Shown: positions 12,505 through 24,627 of the stretch, piece after piece | Layout of the letters: every line of letters starts with the position of its first letter | Position numbering within the stretch: the first letter of the stretch is position 1 | Assembly (NCBI GenBank): GCA_035578905.1 | Contig: JAQJVL010000249.1 | Coordinates: 234,001 to 298,000, forward strand | From: Stictocephala bisonia | Lineage: Eukaryota > Arthropoda > Insecta > Hemiptera > Membracidae | DNA length: 64,000 nucleotides | Reading direction: 5' to 3' | The notes under the pieces: generated by a model | The model's input: the letters and a program-made list of their open reading frames with translations, nothing else | Database searches by the model: none | Told to the model about the DNA's origin: nothing | Translations under genes and position numbers: made by a program

Positions 12505-13690
12505 TCATATATATATATATAAAAGTTGCATGATAAATCCGAACGAAACCACAGCAGTTGAAACCGAGCCACAGAAGGCATGGAGTAGATGAAAGCTCAG
12601 TGACAACCTACAACCGAGTCACCTTCACACATGTATCGCATGTCGATCAGGAGGTTCGGTGTCTGCCATCCGATATATATCGACTTTCAAGTAGGGCCCA
12701 ATGAAGTCTAGGGCAGTGGAATTAATGATTTGTAAATTTGATTTTTTGGTTAAGGAAAACATTTATTGTGATACATTCATAAATGAATAAAGAATAGAGA
12801 CATTTATTTACTCACTTATTAACCAAACAAATATATTACTATGAACGAAAACATAAAAAAGGAGATGCCAAGACTAGGCGACCCTTTTGTTTATAAATGT
12901 CCAGGAATTATCATTTTAAATATACTTGAAATTCGGCAATGAGTTTACATTGCTCCTAGATGAGCAAGATTTCCTCTTCCGTCCCCAAGTTTTATCTCAC
13001 TGGCTCCTTAAGTAAAAGAAATGCATACACGTTTGATATTACATAGAATCAGTTCTATAAATACTGTTATGTTTGATAGTAGAGTACATCCAGCACTACG
13101 CTATGAATAGTAAATCTCAAAAACAATAAAATTACAAATAGAAGGAATTGATTTGAGCTTTGAAGACAAGGAAAACTATAAAAAAAACTATTTGAACTCT
13201 TTGGTAAACAAATTGCGTGGTCTAGAGAAAAACCTTATACTTGTTGTACTGTAAAAAGCCATTGAATATTAAAAGTTCTTATATTATGTATTATTTTCAA
13301 CTATGAACGTTACCGATGTTACTTTTTATTTCAAAATTAACCCAAAAATACAGTTAAAACTCTCTTATGAAATGATTTTGTATTTATATATAGTTTAGGT
13401 GAACGATACCAACTCAAAAAGAGGATTTCATGGCTGAATGATTCATATTCTTACTGCAGCTTCTATATTATACATTAAAATTTAAAAGGTACGAACATTT
13501 TTATTAATTCCACAGTTTTTAATTTTTGATTAATACATTTTCGCCAGTTACGGCATCTTAAGATCATAATAACGAAATTGTAAATTGAGGAATTAATTTA
13601 AATCCATCGAAATTCCACCAAGTACCAAATAAAAAAAAATGTACGAACAGTGATGCAATAAACATTAATTATAAACCAAAACTAATTGTG
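12505..13690. other. AT-rich non-coding sequence
   Basis: A short (AT)n tract lies at about 12508-12523. No gene is recognised. Confidence 0.45.
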
Positions 13691-13697
13691 TTACGAA

Positions 13698-13905
13698 TAA
13701 GCTACCTACATTAATAATATGTTCTGATCTGTTAACGTGTTTATTATGTAGCCATTCTTAACTAATATAAACGTAAATATGCGATATTCTGTCAAGCAGT
13801 CTTAAAGGGTGTTGCTACCTACATTGATAATATGTTCAGATCTGTTACCGTGTTTATTATGTAGCCATTCTTAACTAATATAAACGTAAATATGCGTAAA
13901 ACTAT
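13698..13905. repeat. Local tandem duplication, about 115-bp offset
   Basis: A segment beginning GCTACCTACATTAATAATAT and running through GTAGCCATTCTTAACTAATA and AAACGTAAATATGCG occurs at about 13700-13783 and again at about 13815-13897 with only a few substitutions. The two are separated by about 30 bp of unrelated sequence. Confidence 0.9.
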
Positions 13906-13909
13906 TTCG

Positions 13910-15180
13910 TTAATTTATTGATAAAATGTGTTAGTCTTTTCTGTTATGGAAAAACTGAACAAGATAATATATTTATGGAATGGCTAATTAGACCTTCCTT
14001 GGACATAGCCCATTAAGAAAAAGTGCGATATATTTATTTACAATTTTGAGAATCTAGTGGTAAAAACCAACCTAGTGTTATGTAAAATTTAAAACATTTT
14101 TTATGAGTGTTATATAATTGACATCTGTACAGATGTTTAGTTGAAATGTGTATAATTATCTTTGGCAGAAAGAGCAGATTAATAATATAAAAAACTTCAT
14201 TTGTAGAGTTTTCTTTAAATGAGGTAGTTATGTATATTTGTATAGATTACAGGGCGGGACAGACGTGAACAGTGAAGGAGAGATAGAGGAGGGAAACACG
14301 TTGTAAGTGTGTTAGTGAGGCAACCTTTTGGCTACTACTAGTGACAGTTGCGCGAATCTAAAAGTATATTCCTTTGTCCTTGGAGAACTAACTGGGCGCC
14401 TGGATGTACTCTGTACACCCTTACGGAATCAAGGAACTGAGGACTAAATATTCAACTCTTAATTGGCTATCCTTTCCTAAATTCATAAGGTTATTTTTCT
14501 CCAGTAATTAATGGTAAAACACATTTAAACAGTCCAAGTTATTAGGTTACACATTTATTTCTTTGAACTCTTTATATTTTCTATAAGAGCGTATTTACAA
14601 ATCGTAGCAATGTCTTAAAAACAAATTTATTAGCGTACATAAACGGTGGAAGAAGTTCTGAGGTAATTCGGCTTGCAACTTTCCAAACAAAACTATCTAT
14701 ATCATTTATAATGACCCTTGCAATTCAATGGTCAAGAGAGGAAAATATAAGTGTTGTACCACAATAAACACTGAAAGAAAACTTTTTTGATGAATCATAA
14801 TTTGCTTTTTGAAATAAAGGGAGGACGTCTCAAGGCTAATCTAGCTGGAATTGTTTCATGAGAAGAGAGTGGACTTGTTAGGAAAGAGGTGTCGGGAGCG
14901 AGGGTCTCAGATTGTGTGATAACGGTGGGAATGGAGGTCAGTAGTCCTGTTGTCCTGCACAGATTGATCTAGCTGTCCCGCCCACTGCTGCAGGGTGTTC
15001 AATGCCCTTATCAGCAGTAATTGGACGGTAGTTAAATAAGGCCATTCCACTACATCCCGATATCCCTAGAACAGAAACGGATTAAAACTTACTATTTTAT
15101 CTTAGTTATTTTCAATTACATGATGAATTTTACTATTAAAAATAGATCAAATACGATAGGAAATATATTATCCATTGCTA
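13910..15180. other. Non-coding sequence
   Basis: No gene is recognised. A GC-richer patch at about 14880-15060 has no coding frame. Confidence 0.45.
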
Positions 15181-15184
15181 GCAA

Positions 15185-15690
15185 TGTCAAATCAAATCAA
15201 ATCAGTTTTTATTGCAGTGGACATTTAACATGTATTGCAAAAGTCAATTTTATTTTAAAAGATATTTTATGTCTAGTTAAAAAATTTGGTTTCACCCACA
15301 CTACAAAACAATCTCTCAAACATACAACATTTCTGCATATTTATACATCCAATTTTACCACCTCCAGTTCCGGTGTCAGCCTACCCACTGTGTGGTCTCC
15401 AAGTTATTCACCAAAAACTCACCCACACTATAAAAAGCATGGTAGGCTAAGAATCCTTTTAATTGAGTTTTAAACGCCTTCAGCGTTCTGGCGATTTTTA
15501 TACAATTTGGTAGTTTATTGTAAAGATGGACACCTGCCTCTGAGGGCAAATGCTCGTAAGTAACTGTTCTGTGCTTCCCAGTCCTATAGTAGTCCCTGCC
15601 TCTGGTGCCATATTCGTGAATGTCACGTCCCCGAATCAAAGCACACTTAGAAATGTACATAAATGAGAGCAAATCACTCATCCACCAATA
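15185..15690 (-). pseudogene. 3' end of a CR1/Jockey-like LINE (- strand)
   Basis: The frame from 15681 down to 15376 reads SKCALIRGRDIHEYGTRGRD...EHLPSEAGVHLYNKLP...AYHAFYSVGEF. This is the conserved C-terminus of LINE ORF2 proteins and parallels the tail of the copy at 1034-4006. Downstream, the 3' UTR ends at about 15187-15205 in several ATTTG repeats on the - strand, a simple-repeat tail typical of such LINEs. The copy is 5' truncated and only the last 80-100 codons survive. The 41-bp minisatellite begins directly upstream of its truncated 5' end. Confidence 0.8.
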
Positions 15691-15699
15691 GCAGTATTA

Positions 15700-16105
15700 C
15701 ATATTGTTACATACAGTATAGCAAATCACTTTTGAACTGCAAGCAGGATACATCAAAGATAATAAAACTCCAATCCACTGCTAGTAATCTTAAGATAGCA
15801 ATCCAAGATAGCAAATCTCACTGCTGGCAGGATACATACAACATAGTAAACGTTTCATCCACTACTACCAGGATACATTCAAGATAGCATATATCTCATC
15901 CACTGCCAGCAGGATACATAAAAGATAGCAAATCTCTCATCCACTGCCTCAAGGATACATACAAGATAGTAAATACCTAATCCATTCCTTGAAGGATACA
16001 AGAATGAATCATACAATCTACTGCTAGCAAAATACATACAAGATAGCAAATACCTAATTCATTGCTAGAAGGATACAAGAATAAAGCATATATCTAATCC
16101 ACTGG
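15700..16105. repeat. Degenerate minisatellite, about 41-bp unit, about 10 copies
   Basis: The consensus words CATCCACTGCTAGCAGGATA and CATACAAGATAGCAAAT repeat about every 41 bp with heavy divergence, so this is an old array. The same words recur at 25635-25760, about 10 kb away. Confidence 0.85.
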
Positions 16106-16985
16106 TTTAGACCCACACATACTTCTCATTCTCATAACTAAAATTCCAAGTTTTAAGTTTCCAAATTTCTAGTTTAAAATGTCAGTAGAAATCATTGGAA
16201 ATATGCTAATCATTGATGGGCTTCTTTATTAACATTCAAGATATGTTGGTAATAATCTACGGCATTGGATATGTCGAAAAGAACGTAGGAAGGAGTGTAC
16301 AGCTCGTGCAATTACAAATATGTACTGGGCCCAGGGGCGCCAATTATTGTTTTTAAATGCATCGAATAGTCCCTCCTTGATCACCCCTCCAATCACAACG
16401 AATGTAAAGCTGGAAAGGTTAAGTTAAGTTTAAAAGGGAAAGCCTAACCAACCTCCTGCTCAACTTCTACGCACTTAATTGAGCGATGTCTCCCAAGGTG
16501 TTCTATGCCAACTCCCTTCAAGAGAAATTTTAGCAAAGTCTTTAAGAAGAGATTGCCGACAAAATCTTCCTCCAAATCCTCAATCCCTCCATGATTTTGA
16601 TGATCTTCTTAGTCTTTATCAAAGAACCCTTGCTGATGAAACATTTTTAATATTTGATTCTGGTAAATCCGAATACAGTCGCGTCATAGCGTTTGCTACT
16701 CAACGGAACCTGGAGCTACTTAAAAAAAGTCGTGTTTGGTATCTAGATAGAACATTCAAGGTGTCACCGATGATTTTTACACACATTTTTACCATCTTGG
16801 GAACTCGTGAGAGGTGACGTAATGTTGAAGATCAAGAAATCGTTCCACTTCCTTTCGTGTATGCCGTCATCTAAGGAGACATCGCAGTATGCATCTGTTT
16901 TGCGGGCGATCTAAACATCAGCTGAAGAGTATCGAATCCGAGATTTTGCTCCACGAAGAATAATGAAAGATTATGAGAAAGTGAA

Positions 16986-17550
16986 TATACCATGATATAT
17001 TTTAGTATTCTTAGACCTAAATTTTACTAATCTGTCGTAAAAGTACCTGTGTTTTAGCCTTTATAAATGTTTAATATGTCTGCCATTTCGAATACAGAGG
17101 CAAACGTTTTATGAATATTGAAATCCCTCAAGACAGTTCTTAGGCAAGCCAACTTCTACTATTGTATATTATTCACAAAATGGTATAATGGTATGAATAT
17201 AAAATGAACCATACGTCCACCCATACGGGGACTATGGTATTTACCCTCCCACCATCCCATACACATTCAATGGTATTGACCCACCCACACACCCATACAT
17301 ATACAGTGGTATTGACCCACCCACACACCCATACACATACAGTGATATGAACCAACCCACCTACCCATACATGTAAAGTGATATGGACTGCCCATACATA
17401 CAGTGGTGTCGACCCTCTCATACACATACAGTGGTATTGACCCACCCACCCACCTATACGCGTACAATGTATTGACCCACCCACACACCCATACACATAC
17501 ATAGACCCACCCACCCACCCATACACATACATTGGTATTAACGGTCAAAT
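16986..17550. mobile_element. 565-bp insertion inside the MULE transposase
   Basis: The MULE reading is interrupted after GAGAAAGTGAA and resumes with GTGAAATTGACC. GTGAA is present at both edges (16981-16985 and 17551-17555), as expected for a 5-bp target duplication. The insert is AT-rich, has no clear terminal inverted repeats, and carries the 36-bp minisatellite at 17205-17535. Its class is unknown. Confidence 0.6.
17205..17535. repeat. Dispersed minisatellite (about 36-bp unit), locus 1
   Basis: The unit includes GACCCACCCACACACCCATA and ends in CACATACAGTGGTATT. About nine imperfect copies are present. Related arrays lie at 26000-26395, 34345-34575, 38470-38600 and, more diverged, 38875-39195. 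The Gly/Trp/Tyr/Val-rich frames across it are repeat artefacts. Confidence 0.9.
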
Positions 17551-18394
17551 GTGAAATTGACCGTTATCAATGCATGTGAAGAAGTGTTCCAGGGAGTTCC
17601 TGTTTCTTGCTGTTTGTTTTTCTTTTTTTCATATAAAGCAATCAGTGTATCGGAAAATTCAGGAAGTTGGCCTCCAAATTCAGTATAACGATGGTGATGA
17701 TGAAACTTCGTGTCCATACTCATATGATAGCAGCCTTGGCATTCGTTCCAACAGACGAAATTCTTCGTGTCTTTCGCCTGCTACAAGACGAAGTGGACGA
17801 TATATTGCTGCCAATAATTAAGTACTTTGGTGAGGCGTATGTTATTGATCGGCCTGTGAGGGTCAGAAAAGCCATTGCTCCTCTATTCGCACCAGCTCTC
17901 TGGAATCACTACGACGCGGCACTGGCGGGCGAGCCAAAAACCAACAATCTGAGCGAGGGCTGGCACAGTAGATCCAATATTTTAGTTGGAAAAACACATC
18001 CAGATTTATACTCTGCGCTGACTGAGTTCCAGAAAGAGCAAGCATATTCGGAAAGAACGGTCGCTGAAATGAGTGTTGGAAAAAGGGTGAGAGCAGCACC
18101 GCAACAAAAGTGGGTAGACGTGCAAAGACGTTTGCGAAGAGTCGTGGAGACATACGAAGAACACGTGGAAGATAGAACGGAACTGGAGTACCTTAGAAGC
18201 TTTGCCCAGAATATTTATCTGTAAAAGTTATAAAAATAAATTTGTAGCTTGTAAAAATTATTAAAATAAACACTTATTATTTTTAACTTTTTATGCGAAA
18301 CGTTGTCCTTGCAATAGAATTTCCAGCAAATAAATGGATGCGAAAAAAGTTCCGTGTACCGTTTAAACATATAAAAAGACCTAAAGATACCTTT

Positions 18395-18720
18395 AGTTTA
18401 CAGCAAGATTTAGACAATGTTTTTAAATGGAGCAAAAATAAAATGTTTCGAAATCCTATCTAAAGACTTTTACTAGATATCAGGATAAAAGAGATCAGGA
18501 CAATCAAAATAATTGTGATTATTATTTAAATGGAGTTCTGATTAGTAGAGTAAATAAAATTAAGGATTTAGGAGTCAATTTGACTCATACATTATCTTTT
18601 AATCCTCATGTTGAGGCATACATAGCTTCTTGATCTAAATTTATGGGTTTTATTTTTGACAAAGTATAAATTTTAGAAATACTGAAACTTTAATTACTCT
18701 ATATTTCTAATTGGTCAGGT
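18395..18720 (+). pseudogene. LINE RT fragment (thumb region)
   Basis: Across two frames the + strand reads DLDNVFKWSKNKM, then after a gap YYLNGVLISRVNKIKDLGVN, LTHTLSFNPHVEAYI and KFMGFIFD. This is the segment after the catalytic motif in CR1/Jockey-type RTs (Leu-Gly-Val, then a His-Val pair, then K..GF). Both ends are truncated. Confidence 0.75.
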
Positions 18721-18779
18721 CGAGGTTGGAGAGTGGTCCAGTAATTAGGAATCCATTTAAGACTTTTATTTTATAAATG

Positions 18780-19500
18780 TTTTAATGTCTACACGTATAC
18801 GAGGGCATGAATTGTTAGTGATGTTTGGGTTCCGAAGTCTGGCCCTCAGGAGAACTCTCATGGTATCCTGTATAGACTGGCACGGGGTAGGGTTGGGGAC
18901 GCCGCTAGCCTGGCCGGTCTGTCTGTCCGTGTTCCTTTTTTCGGAGTAGGAACAAACTCCTCTCCTCTCGGTGTCGTGCACACTCGTCAAACGGTCCCGG
19001 GAAATTGCAGTTATGGTTCGGCCCTTATACATGAGCGATCTTTCGGGAGATGGCCAGTGGATAAGCAGACTTCTCGGAACTGAACTAACCCTCCGTACCC
19101 CGCTCGCCGAGGGTTACCTCCGTTGAGCGGCCAGTTCGTTGGGCTGATATCCAGTTGCACCGGCGGTCAAAGGAATTTCCACGGGTCAAAACATTCCTCC
19201 GTCCGAAAAGTGTCTAATTGCACCGGTGGTCAAAATCTACCCACCTCACTTATCCCCGCTGCAAATTCCTTCGACCGCCGGAGCCGGTGCAATTGGAAGG
19301 CCCCTTCCTTCCCCACCCCACTACATTTCTTCAAACATAGTTTATAAGTGTTTAACAATTTCGCAATGGAATATTCTATCAAACACTTGCCGATGTTTCG
19401 TGGCACATACTAATGGTAGACCATAGCAGGTTCTAACTAATAAATATGGTAACTATGTATTTAATGTTTAATTTTGTGTTTATCCGTGGCAACACTAACA
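18780..19500. repeat. GC-richer block with repeated CCGGTGCAATTGG-type words (left of TTAGG tract)
   Basis: From about 19110 to 19320 the words GTTGAGCGGCCAGTTCGTT and GTTGCACCGG / CCGGTGCAATTGG recur several times. The same words appear on the other side of the telomeric tract at 19640-19905. The - strand frame at 18766-19032 shows no known domain. This may be subtelomeric repeat sequence. Confidence 0.55.
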
Positions 19501-19502
19501 TC

Positions 19503-19592
19503 TAACCTAACCTAACCTAACCTAACCTAACCTAACCTAACCTAACCTAACCTAACCTAACCTAACCTAACCTAACCTAACCTAACCTAACC
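19503..19592 (-). repeat. Interstitial insect-type telomeric repeat (TTAGG)n, about 18 units
   Basis: Ninety bases of uninterrupted CCTAA are visible, equal to TTAGG on the - strand, the ancestral telomere repeat of insects and other arthropods. The perfect periodicity indicates a young or recently homogenised tract. It lies inside a block of related repeated words on both sides, so it is not at a chromosome end in this window. Confidence 0.97.
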
Positions 19593-19639
19593 GACTCATG
19601 ACTCATGTCATAACAAAGGGTGTGGAATTTGGCACGGTC

Positions 19640-19910
19640 AGCTTGGGGTTACTGTACTAGGAATCCGGCCTGGTTGGACTTTCCCGGCTCATGTCATAAA
19701 CAAGGGCCTCTGGTGCAATTGGAACACCCCCTAAAAGGGGCTCCGGTGCAACTGGACACATCAGTTTGGGGCCGATCCCTGACCCCGGTGCAATTGGAAA
19801 TCTCCCGTTCGTTGAGCGGCTAGTTCGTCGAGTGGCCACATTCTCATTAACAGGGTCAGGGGGGTTGACAGATATGAGCCGAGTTCGTTGAGCGGCAAGG
19901 TGTTCTAGTT
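19640..19910. repeat. CCGGTGCAATTGG-type repeated words (right of TTAGG tract)
   Basis: The words GGTGCAATTGGAACACC, CCGGTGCAACTGG and CCGGTGCAATTGGAAAT, and GTTCGTTGAGCGGC twice, match those left of the tract. The unit appears irregular rather than strictly tandem. Confidence 0.6.
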
Positions 19911-19959
19911 TGTTGTTATACGCATAATATAAGTTGATTACACCAGTACTTGTATCGAT

Positions 19960-21530
19960 AGTAATATACATAATTGAAGATGATGAATATATTCGTAACG
20001 ATATATGTGGTAAAGTCTGGAGGAATTTAAATGTACTACTAACATAAGTGTTGTGCAGAGCAGTTACTCTATTTTTAATTGTTTTAATCCTTACTAAAGT
20101 GCTGAGGCTATCTAGCTAGGGCATGAAAAACTGCATGCACCGCCAAGATGTAAGCTTAGGGTGGTGAAACAATAATAAAAATACTCTAATTTTCATCCGG
20201 TTATAAGAATGATTTTTATTACGTTGTACTGTAGTTAAAAATGACATTCAGTATAAGAAACAAATCGCTCTGTTACATTACAAAAAAAAAAAATGTACTA
20301 TAAATACACCATTTGTGATATTTACAAGTAACGTGTCGCGTACAGTTGGATTTTTACTGTAATGTGGTTAACAACTAATTGATCTAAAATTTGCAGGGTG
20401 TTCCCAGTTTTTAATAATGTTATTATGTTCAAATCGTGCAATAGCATAATTCATTGCAATAGATATTCATTGCTATGCATGATTGTGATGTCAGGTAAAC
20501 AATAGACTTGAAGAGCAATAGACTAATTCCTCACAAAATTAGTAGACTGTGTGTTTCTAATGTAACTGTTAAACACAATTCCTGTGGTAATGTAACCACA
20601 ACAACCGTGAACAGAGCGCCCGTGACGATAAGGGAAATAAGTCATGATGTTTACCTTCGTATATTTACATCAGTATAAATAAATACTATTCACAAATTCT
20701 CAGATAAACAAGTGGCTCTGATTTCATTCCTGAATGTCTATAGCTTTGCAGTGTGAAATATTGAAGTTAATAATAAATTTGTATCATAGACCAATAAATT
20801 AGAGTAGACCTTAATTTCTACTCAATGAATTATATACTCACAAAGGTCTAGATTTATTCAAATTACGCAGATCTGGTGCCTCTGGCATCATACGTAATCA
20901 GTATTCTGAACTTAGCTTAGTTTCTTACTTTTATAACTGCCCATCTAAAGCACTTATTGTTGGGAAGTTTTTTTATAAAACAGTCTGTAAATTGCTACAT
21001 GCTCAGTAAAAATATTTTAACGAAATCTCTCTAAAAATACAAAAATAAATATAACAAACGTGAAAGACTATATGAACTATTAACAAAAATAACTGCATTC
21101 CTATGATCTATCGTGGTGATGTTAACAAATATTTACATAACATATTTTGCAAAGAAGAAAATAAACTTACATATAACACAAAGAACAGCATCAAAAATAT
21201 ACAACAACATAATTATTCTACAAATAAATAATGAAAACAAATACAATAAATCTGAAATATGTTGTTAATGGTAGTAACAATTTTCAGCTTGTCCTAATAA
21301 TGCATTGGCCAAAAAGGAAGAAGTTTTAATAAAATGTTTAAGAAATATATACCATTACTTTTCCAGCACATGGTTGTGATACACAACACCACTTCACCAG
21401 ACTTGTACTATCTTTTCTTCGTATTTTGATAGCCCATATACAACAAGCTTTGTTGGCTCCTTTGGGTTGTTATGAATCCCATTACTTGAACAGTATTTAC
21501 TTTGAGGTCATCAGTATGAATGATGAAAGT
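19960..21530. other. AT-rich non-coding sequence
   Basis: No gene or structured repeat is recognised. It forms the left flank of the Tc1/mariner-type element. Confidence 0.5.
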
Positions 21531-21945
21531 TATAGTAGACCAACACCTACTTTGAGGCGGAAAACGCAGTCGACCGCGCTAATAGCCCACCTTTCGAAGC
21601 CATTGTCACCCGTAAGCTGGGTCGGGAGGCCGGCGGGCAGCCAATTAGTCACACGTATTGCTCCGAGTACCGATACGATTTTTTCCAGATTCAATTTTAT
21701 GGAAATATAAGTCATGTTACGTTATTCATCGCGGCCTGCTGTTAATCGTGATATAAAATTTGACGCAAATCGGTGAAAATTGAGTGGTTGAAATGCACTT
21801 ACTTAATGTGTTTGAAACAGTAATAAGGATTTAATTTAATAATACTACATAAATAAAACTAGAATCATGTATTTACTAAAAAAAAAAAAAAAAAACATTA
21901 CACAGTCATAAACAAACGAACCAAGAAAATTTACAATTAAAAAAT
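21531..21945 (+). repeat. Left TIR of the Tc1/mariner-type element
   Basis: It pairs with 24628-25035. Landmarks are ACTTTGAGGCGGAAAACGCA near the end, GCCGGCGGGCAGCCAATTAG in the middle, and CATTACACAGTCATAAACAA near the inner edge. The A-run at about 21879-21896 is shorter in the other copy. Confidence 0.92.
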
Positions 21946-22721
21946 ATCGCTTAATGGAATTAATAAGTGATCAGTATTGTAATAATGTTAAATTAAACCT
22001 ATTTAAACTGTATTTACAAAATAAAAAAAACATTGCACAGCCATTAACAAACTAGCTAAGATCAAAATACACAACAGAGTTGATGTATTTATCTTGGTCT
22101 TAAGAACGAAATACAAGGAAAACGTAATGTGACATTTTAAAATTCACAAACATTAAAAATATCTAACAATTTTAGAACAAAGGAAGACAATAATTAGACT
22201 CTATAGAAGTATTTTACATCTATTTACATTACCAAAAAGGTCCAATAAACATAATTAATAACAAAATAACAAAAATAAAATGAATGGATAACATTTTTAA
22301 ACATTTAAACAAAGCAAAGCAAATTATGTACACTGACAGATAATAATAAACACCCGAATAAAGAAAACCATTTAACTGCCATATTAGAAGTAAAATATTG
22401 AATCATTTTAGGCGATTTAAATTTTGTTTACACGCTCGGGCAATCCTAAACTATCCTAAACGTACCCTTATTTACGTCAGAGCTTTATTTGTATAGCCCT
22501 AATATAGATATAAACTAGTTACAAAATTCAGTGATAAAAATAAAAAAAATTGGTGTTAACGATTAAAGTTAATTACTTTAACAGCTGAATAATAACTAAA
22601 TGCATGTATTTAGAAACAAAAAGTTTGTATTTCAAAGTCAAATCTATTGTTGATACTTATTTTTCTTTGTAACGGTAAATCCTTAATATTTATTTATGAA
22701 ATTAAAGAATCACAGCTTACT

Positions 22722-24238
22722 TCATACAGGAAAAGCCAACTCGTCATTCGACTCGCCATCACTGACTTCGTCACTGCTCCAGGATTCTTCCTCGGTGTCA
22801 TCACTGTTTCCAGCGTCCATCACAACAATCCTGTCCTGCACTTCGTCGCTTATTCCATCAAGATCCCACATATATGCCTCAATTTTCTTCACATGTTCGA
22901 CACACTTTTTCCAGTTCTCGGCAGTGACGTTGTTTATCGCCTTATGTAGATCCTCTTCAACTGAAGACATATTGTAGTCAGTATTGGTCATGGCAACAGC
23001 ATTTTTGACTTGGGCCCATACCAACTCTATCGGGTTTAGGTCACAGTGATAAGGTGGGAGACGGAGTACCGTGTGACCATGTTCTTCGGCGATTTTGTCG
23101 ACTTTATACGTCTTGGCTTCCATTTTAAAATGCGCTGGGATACGGTCGAGTAGTTCTGCCTTGACATCTTTTTATTTGTATTCCACGCCATTCTCTGTCA
23201 GCCACTGTTGAATCTTGAGTTTGTTCCAGCTCATTTTCGGAAGTTTTTTTTAATGTCTCACTATGATAAGACGCGTTATCCATTACAATTACGCTATCTG
23301 GTGGAAGTAAGTGCATGATTCCGGAAAACCACTCTTCAAAGGCAGCAGCATTCATTTCGTCGTGATGCGTCGCATTGCTCATCTTCGCTGTCTTTTTTGC
23401 CCTAAAAATCCATCGAGCGTCGTTTGTTTCTGATGGATCGTTTGGGTCATTCAAAAACCCCGTCTCACTGCCTATGTGCACAACAATATGGCGTCCACCT
23501 CTCCCAGGAAGATTGTGCAGGCCAGTTGTTTCTCCATTAATGAACGCTTGCTTTGCCGACTTTATGTAACTGGGCGTCCACAATGAATACACAGAGTGTG
23601 TATTCATTGGCGTCCATGCTTTCTTCACTGTGTGTCCAGCGTTGCACCACGTTTCATCCAAATAAAAAAATCTTCTTTCCCTCTTCTCTAAATTTCTTAA
23701 TTTTCATTAGATATCTTCTCCGCCAAAGTATTATATCTTGCCGTTCAATCAGTATGGCCCGGCGATTTCTTTTTTCGTACTTAAAACCTAGATCGATCAT
23801 CAGTTTTCTCATGGTTTCTTGGCACATATTAGGAAGCTCGGGGTCATCATTGATCATCGCATTGACTTTTTTTACTGTAGGTGGTATGTTTTGCCTTAGT
23901 AGCGAATGAACTTTTCTTTTGATACTATTCTTCAGGAAATCGTCGAAAATCGCCATCCTTGTTCGTTTGCCTACTTGACGAGGACGTTTCTTTCCGGGTG
24001 TCACAACAGGGCCGTCGTTCGCTTCTTTTCCTAGCCGCTCCACAGTCACTATGCTCGATCCTGTCAACACGCCTACTCTTTCCGCCACATCTCTCTTCGA
24101 CATTCCCGGATTTTCTGTTCGTAAGACACCGTAAACTTGTAAAATAAAACGTCTTTCCGCACAGGTGTATGCCTGTTTACTCTTAGAGTTGATATACTTC
24201 TCCGGAGACGAAGCCCTAACTTCTGCCATTGCACTCAC
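22722..24238 (-). pseudogene. DDE transposase (IS630/Tc1/mariner superfamily), nearly intact
   Basis: The gene starts at the ATG at 24238 (MSAMAEVRASSPEKY). The N-terminal half (24238-23654) has a helix-turn-helix-like region (MSKRDVAERVGVLTGSSIVT) and a basic stretch. The catalytic core holds the first Asp in FYLDETWCNAGH (codon at 23656-23658), the second in VIVMDNASYHS (23278-23280) and the Glu in CDLNPIELVW (23025-23027), all present. An acidic tail ends at 22722. Two frameshifts occur in homopolymers (A-run near 23664; T-run near 23245) and one in-frame stop lies near 23172. Allowing for these, about 83 residues separate the second Asp from the Glu, far more than the 34-39 of classic Tc1/mariner. 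That spacing is close to the published DD82E (Sailor) group. The breaks are few, and the homopolymer ones could be sequencing errors. Confidence 0.88.
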
Positions 24239-24627
24239 AAATTTGATTCTTCACCGAATAACCCGCAAACATAAACTGACCACAGCGACTAAACAGTTAC
24301 CTCAGTAGAATATTAGTAACATTAGTGGAACTTATGTATTCCCAGAATACATAATGAAGGCCGGATGTTGGGACGGCCAGAACCGAAGGGAAAGTATGAA
24401 TCACGTCCATCCCTTTGCTAATGATGCGGAACCAGTAATGACCGTGGTGCATCGATCATACTAAGCATGAAAGATTTGAGTTAATTTAGTAATCAAAGGT
24501 AAACTTTCCATCCAAAACCATAATTTTTAATTCTCATCGCATCCTCGTAGTAAATCGAACAGGTTTCGTTTAATATTACTACAATACTTAAGAATTATAA
24601 GAAGAATTATAGTTCCATTTAAGCACT

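Larger units (their letters stand above)
16234..18224 (+). pseudogene. MULE (Mutator-like) transposase, broken
   Basis: MULE transposases cut and move DNA through an RNase H-like DDE core. Here an N-terminal FLYWCH-type zinc finger is visible at about 16234-16320 (RHWICRKERRKECTARAIT). Next come the frame 16479-16814 with FLIFDSGKSEYSRVIAFAT and WYLDRTFKVSP (normally DGTFK; here Gly is replaced by Arg next to the first catalytic Asp), IFTHIFTI, and then PFVYA and DFAPRRIMKDYEK up to about 16983. A 565-bp insertion follows. The gene resumes at about 17551 with LTVINACEEVFQGVPVSC, then KQSVYRKIQEVGLQIQY, ALAFVPTDEI, and the C-terminal TNNLSEGWHSRSN...HPDLYSALTEFQKEQ, ending with a stop at 18222-18224. 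The last frame (17667-18224) is intact. Several frameshifts plus the insertion make it a pseudogene. Confidence 0.88.
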
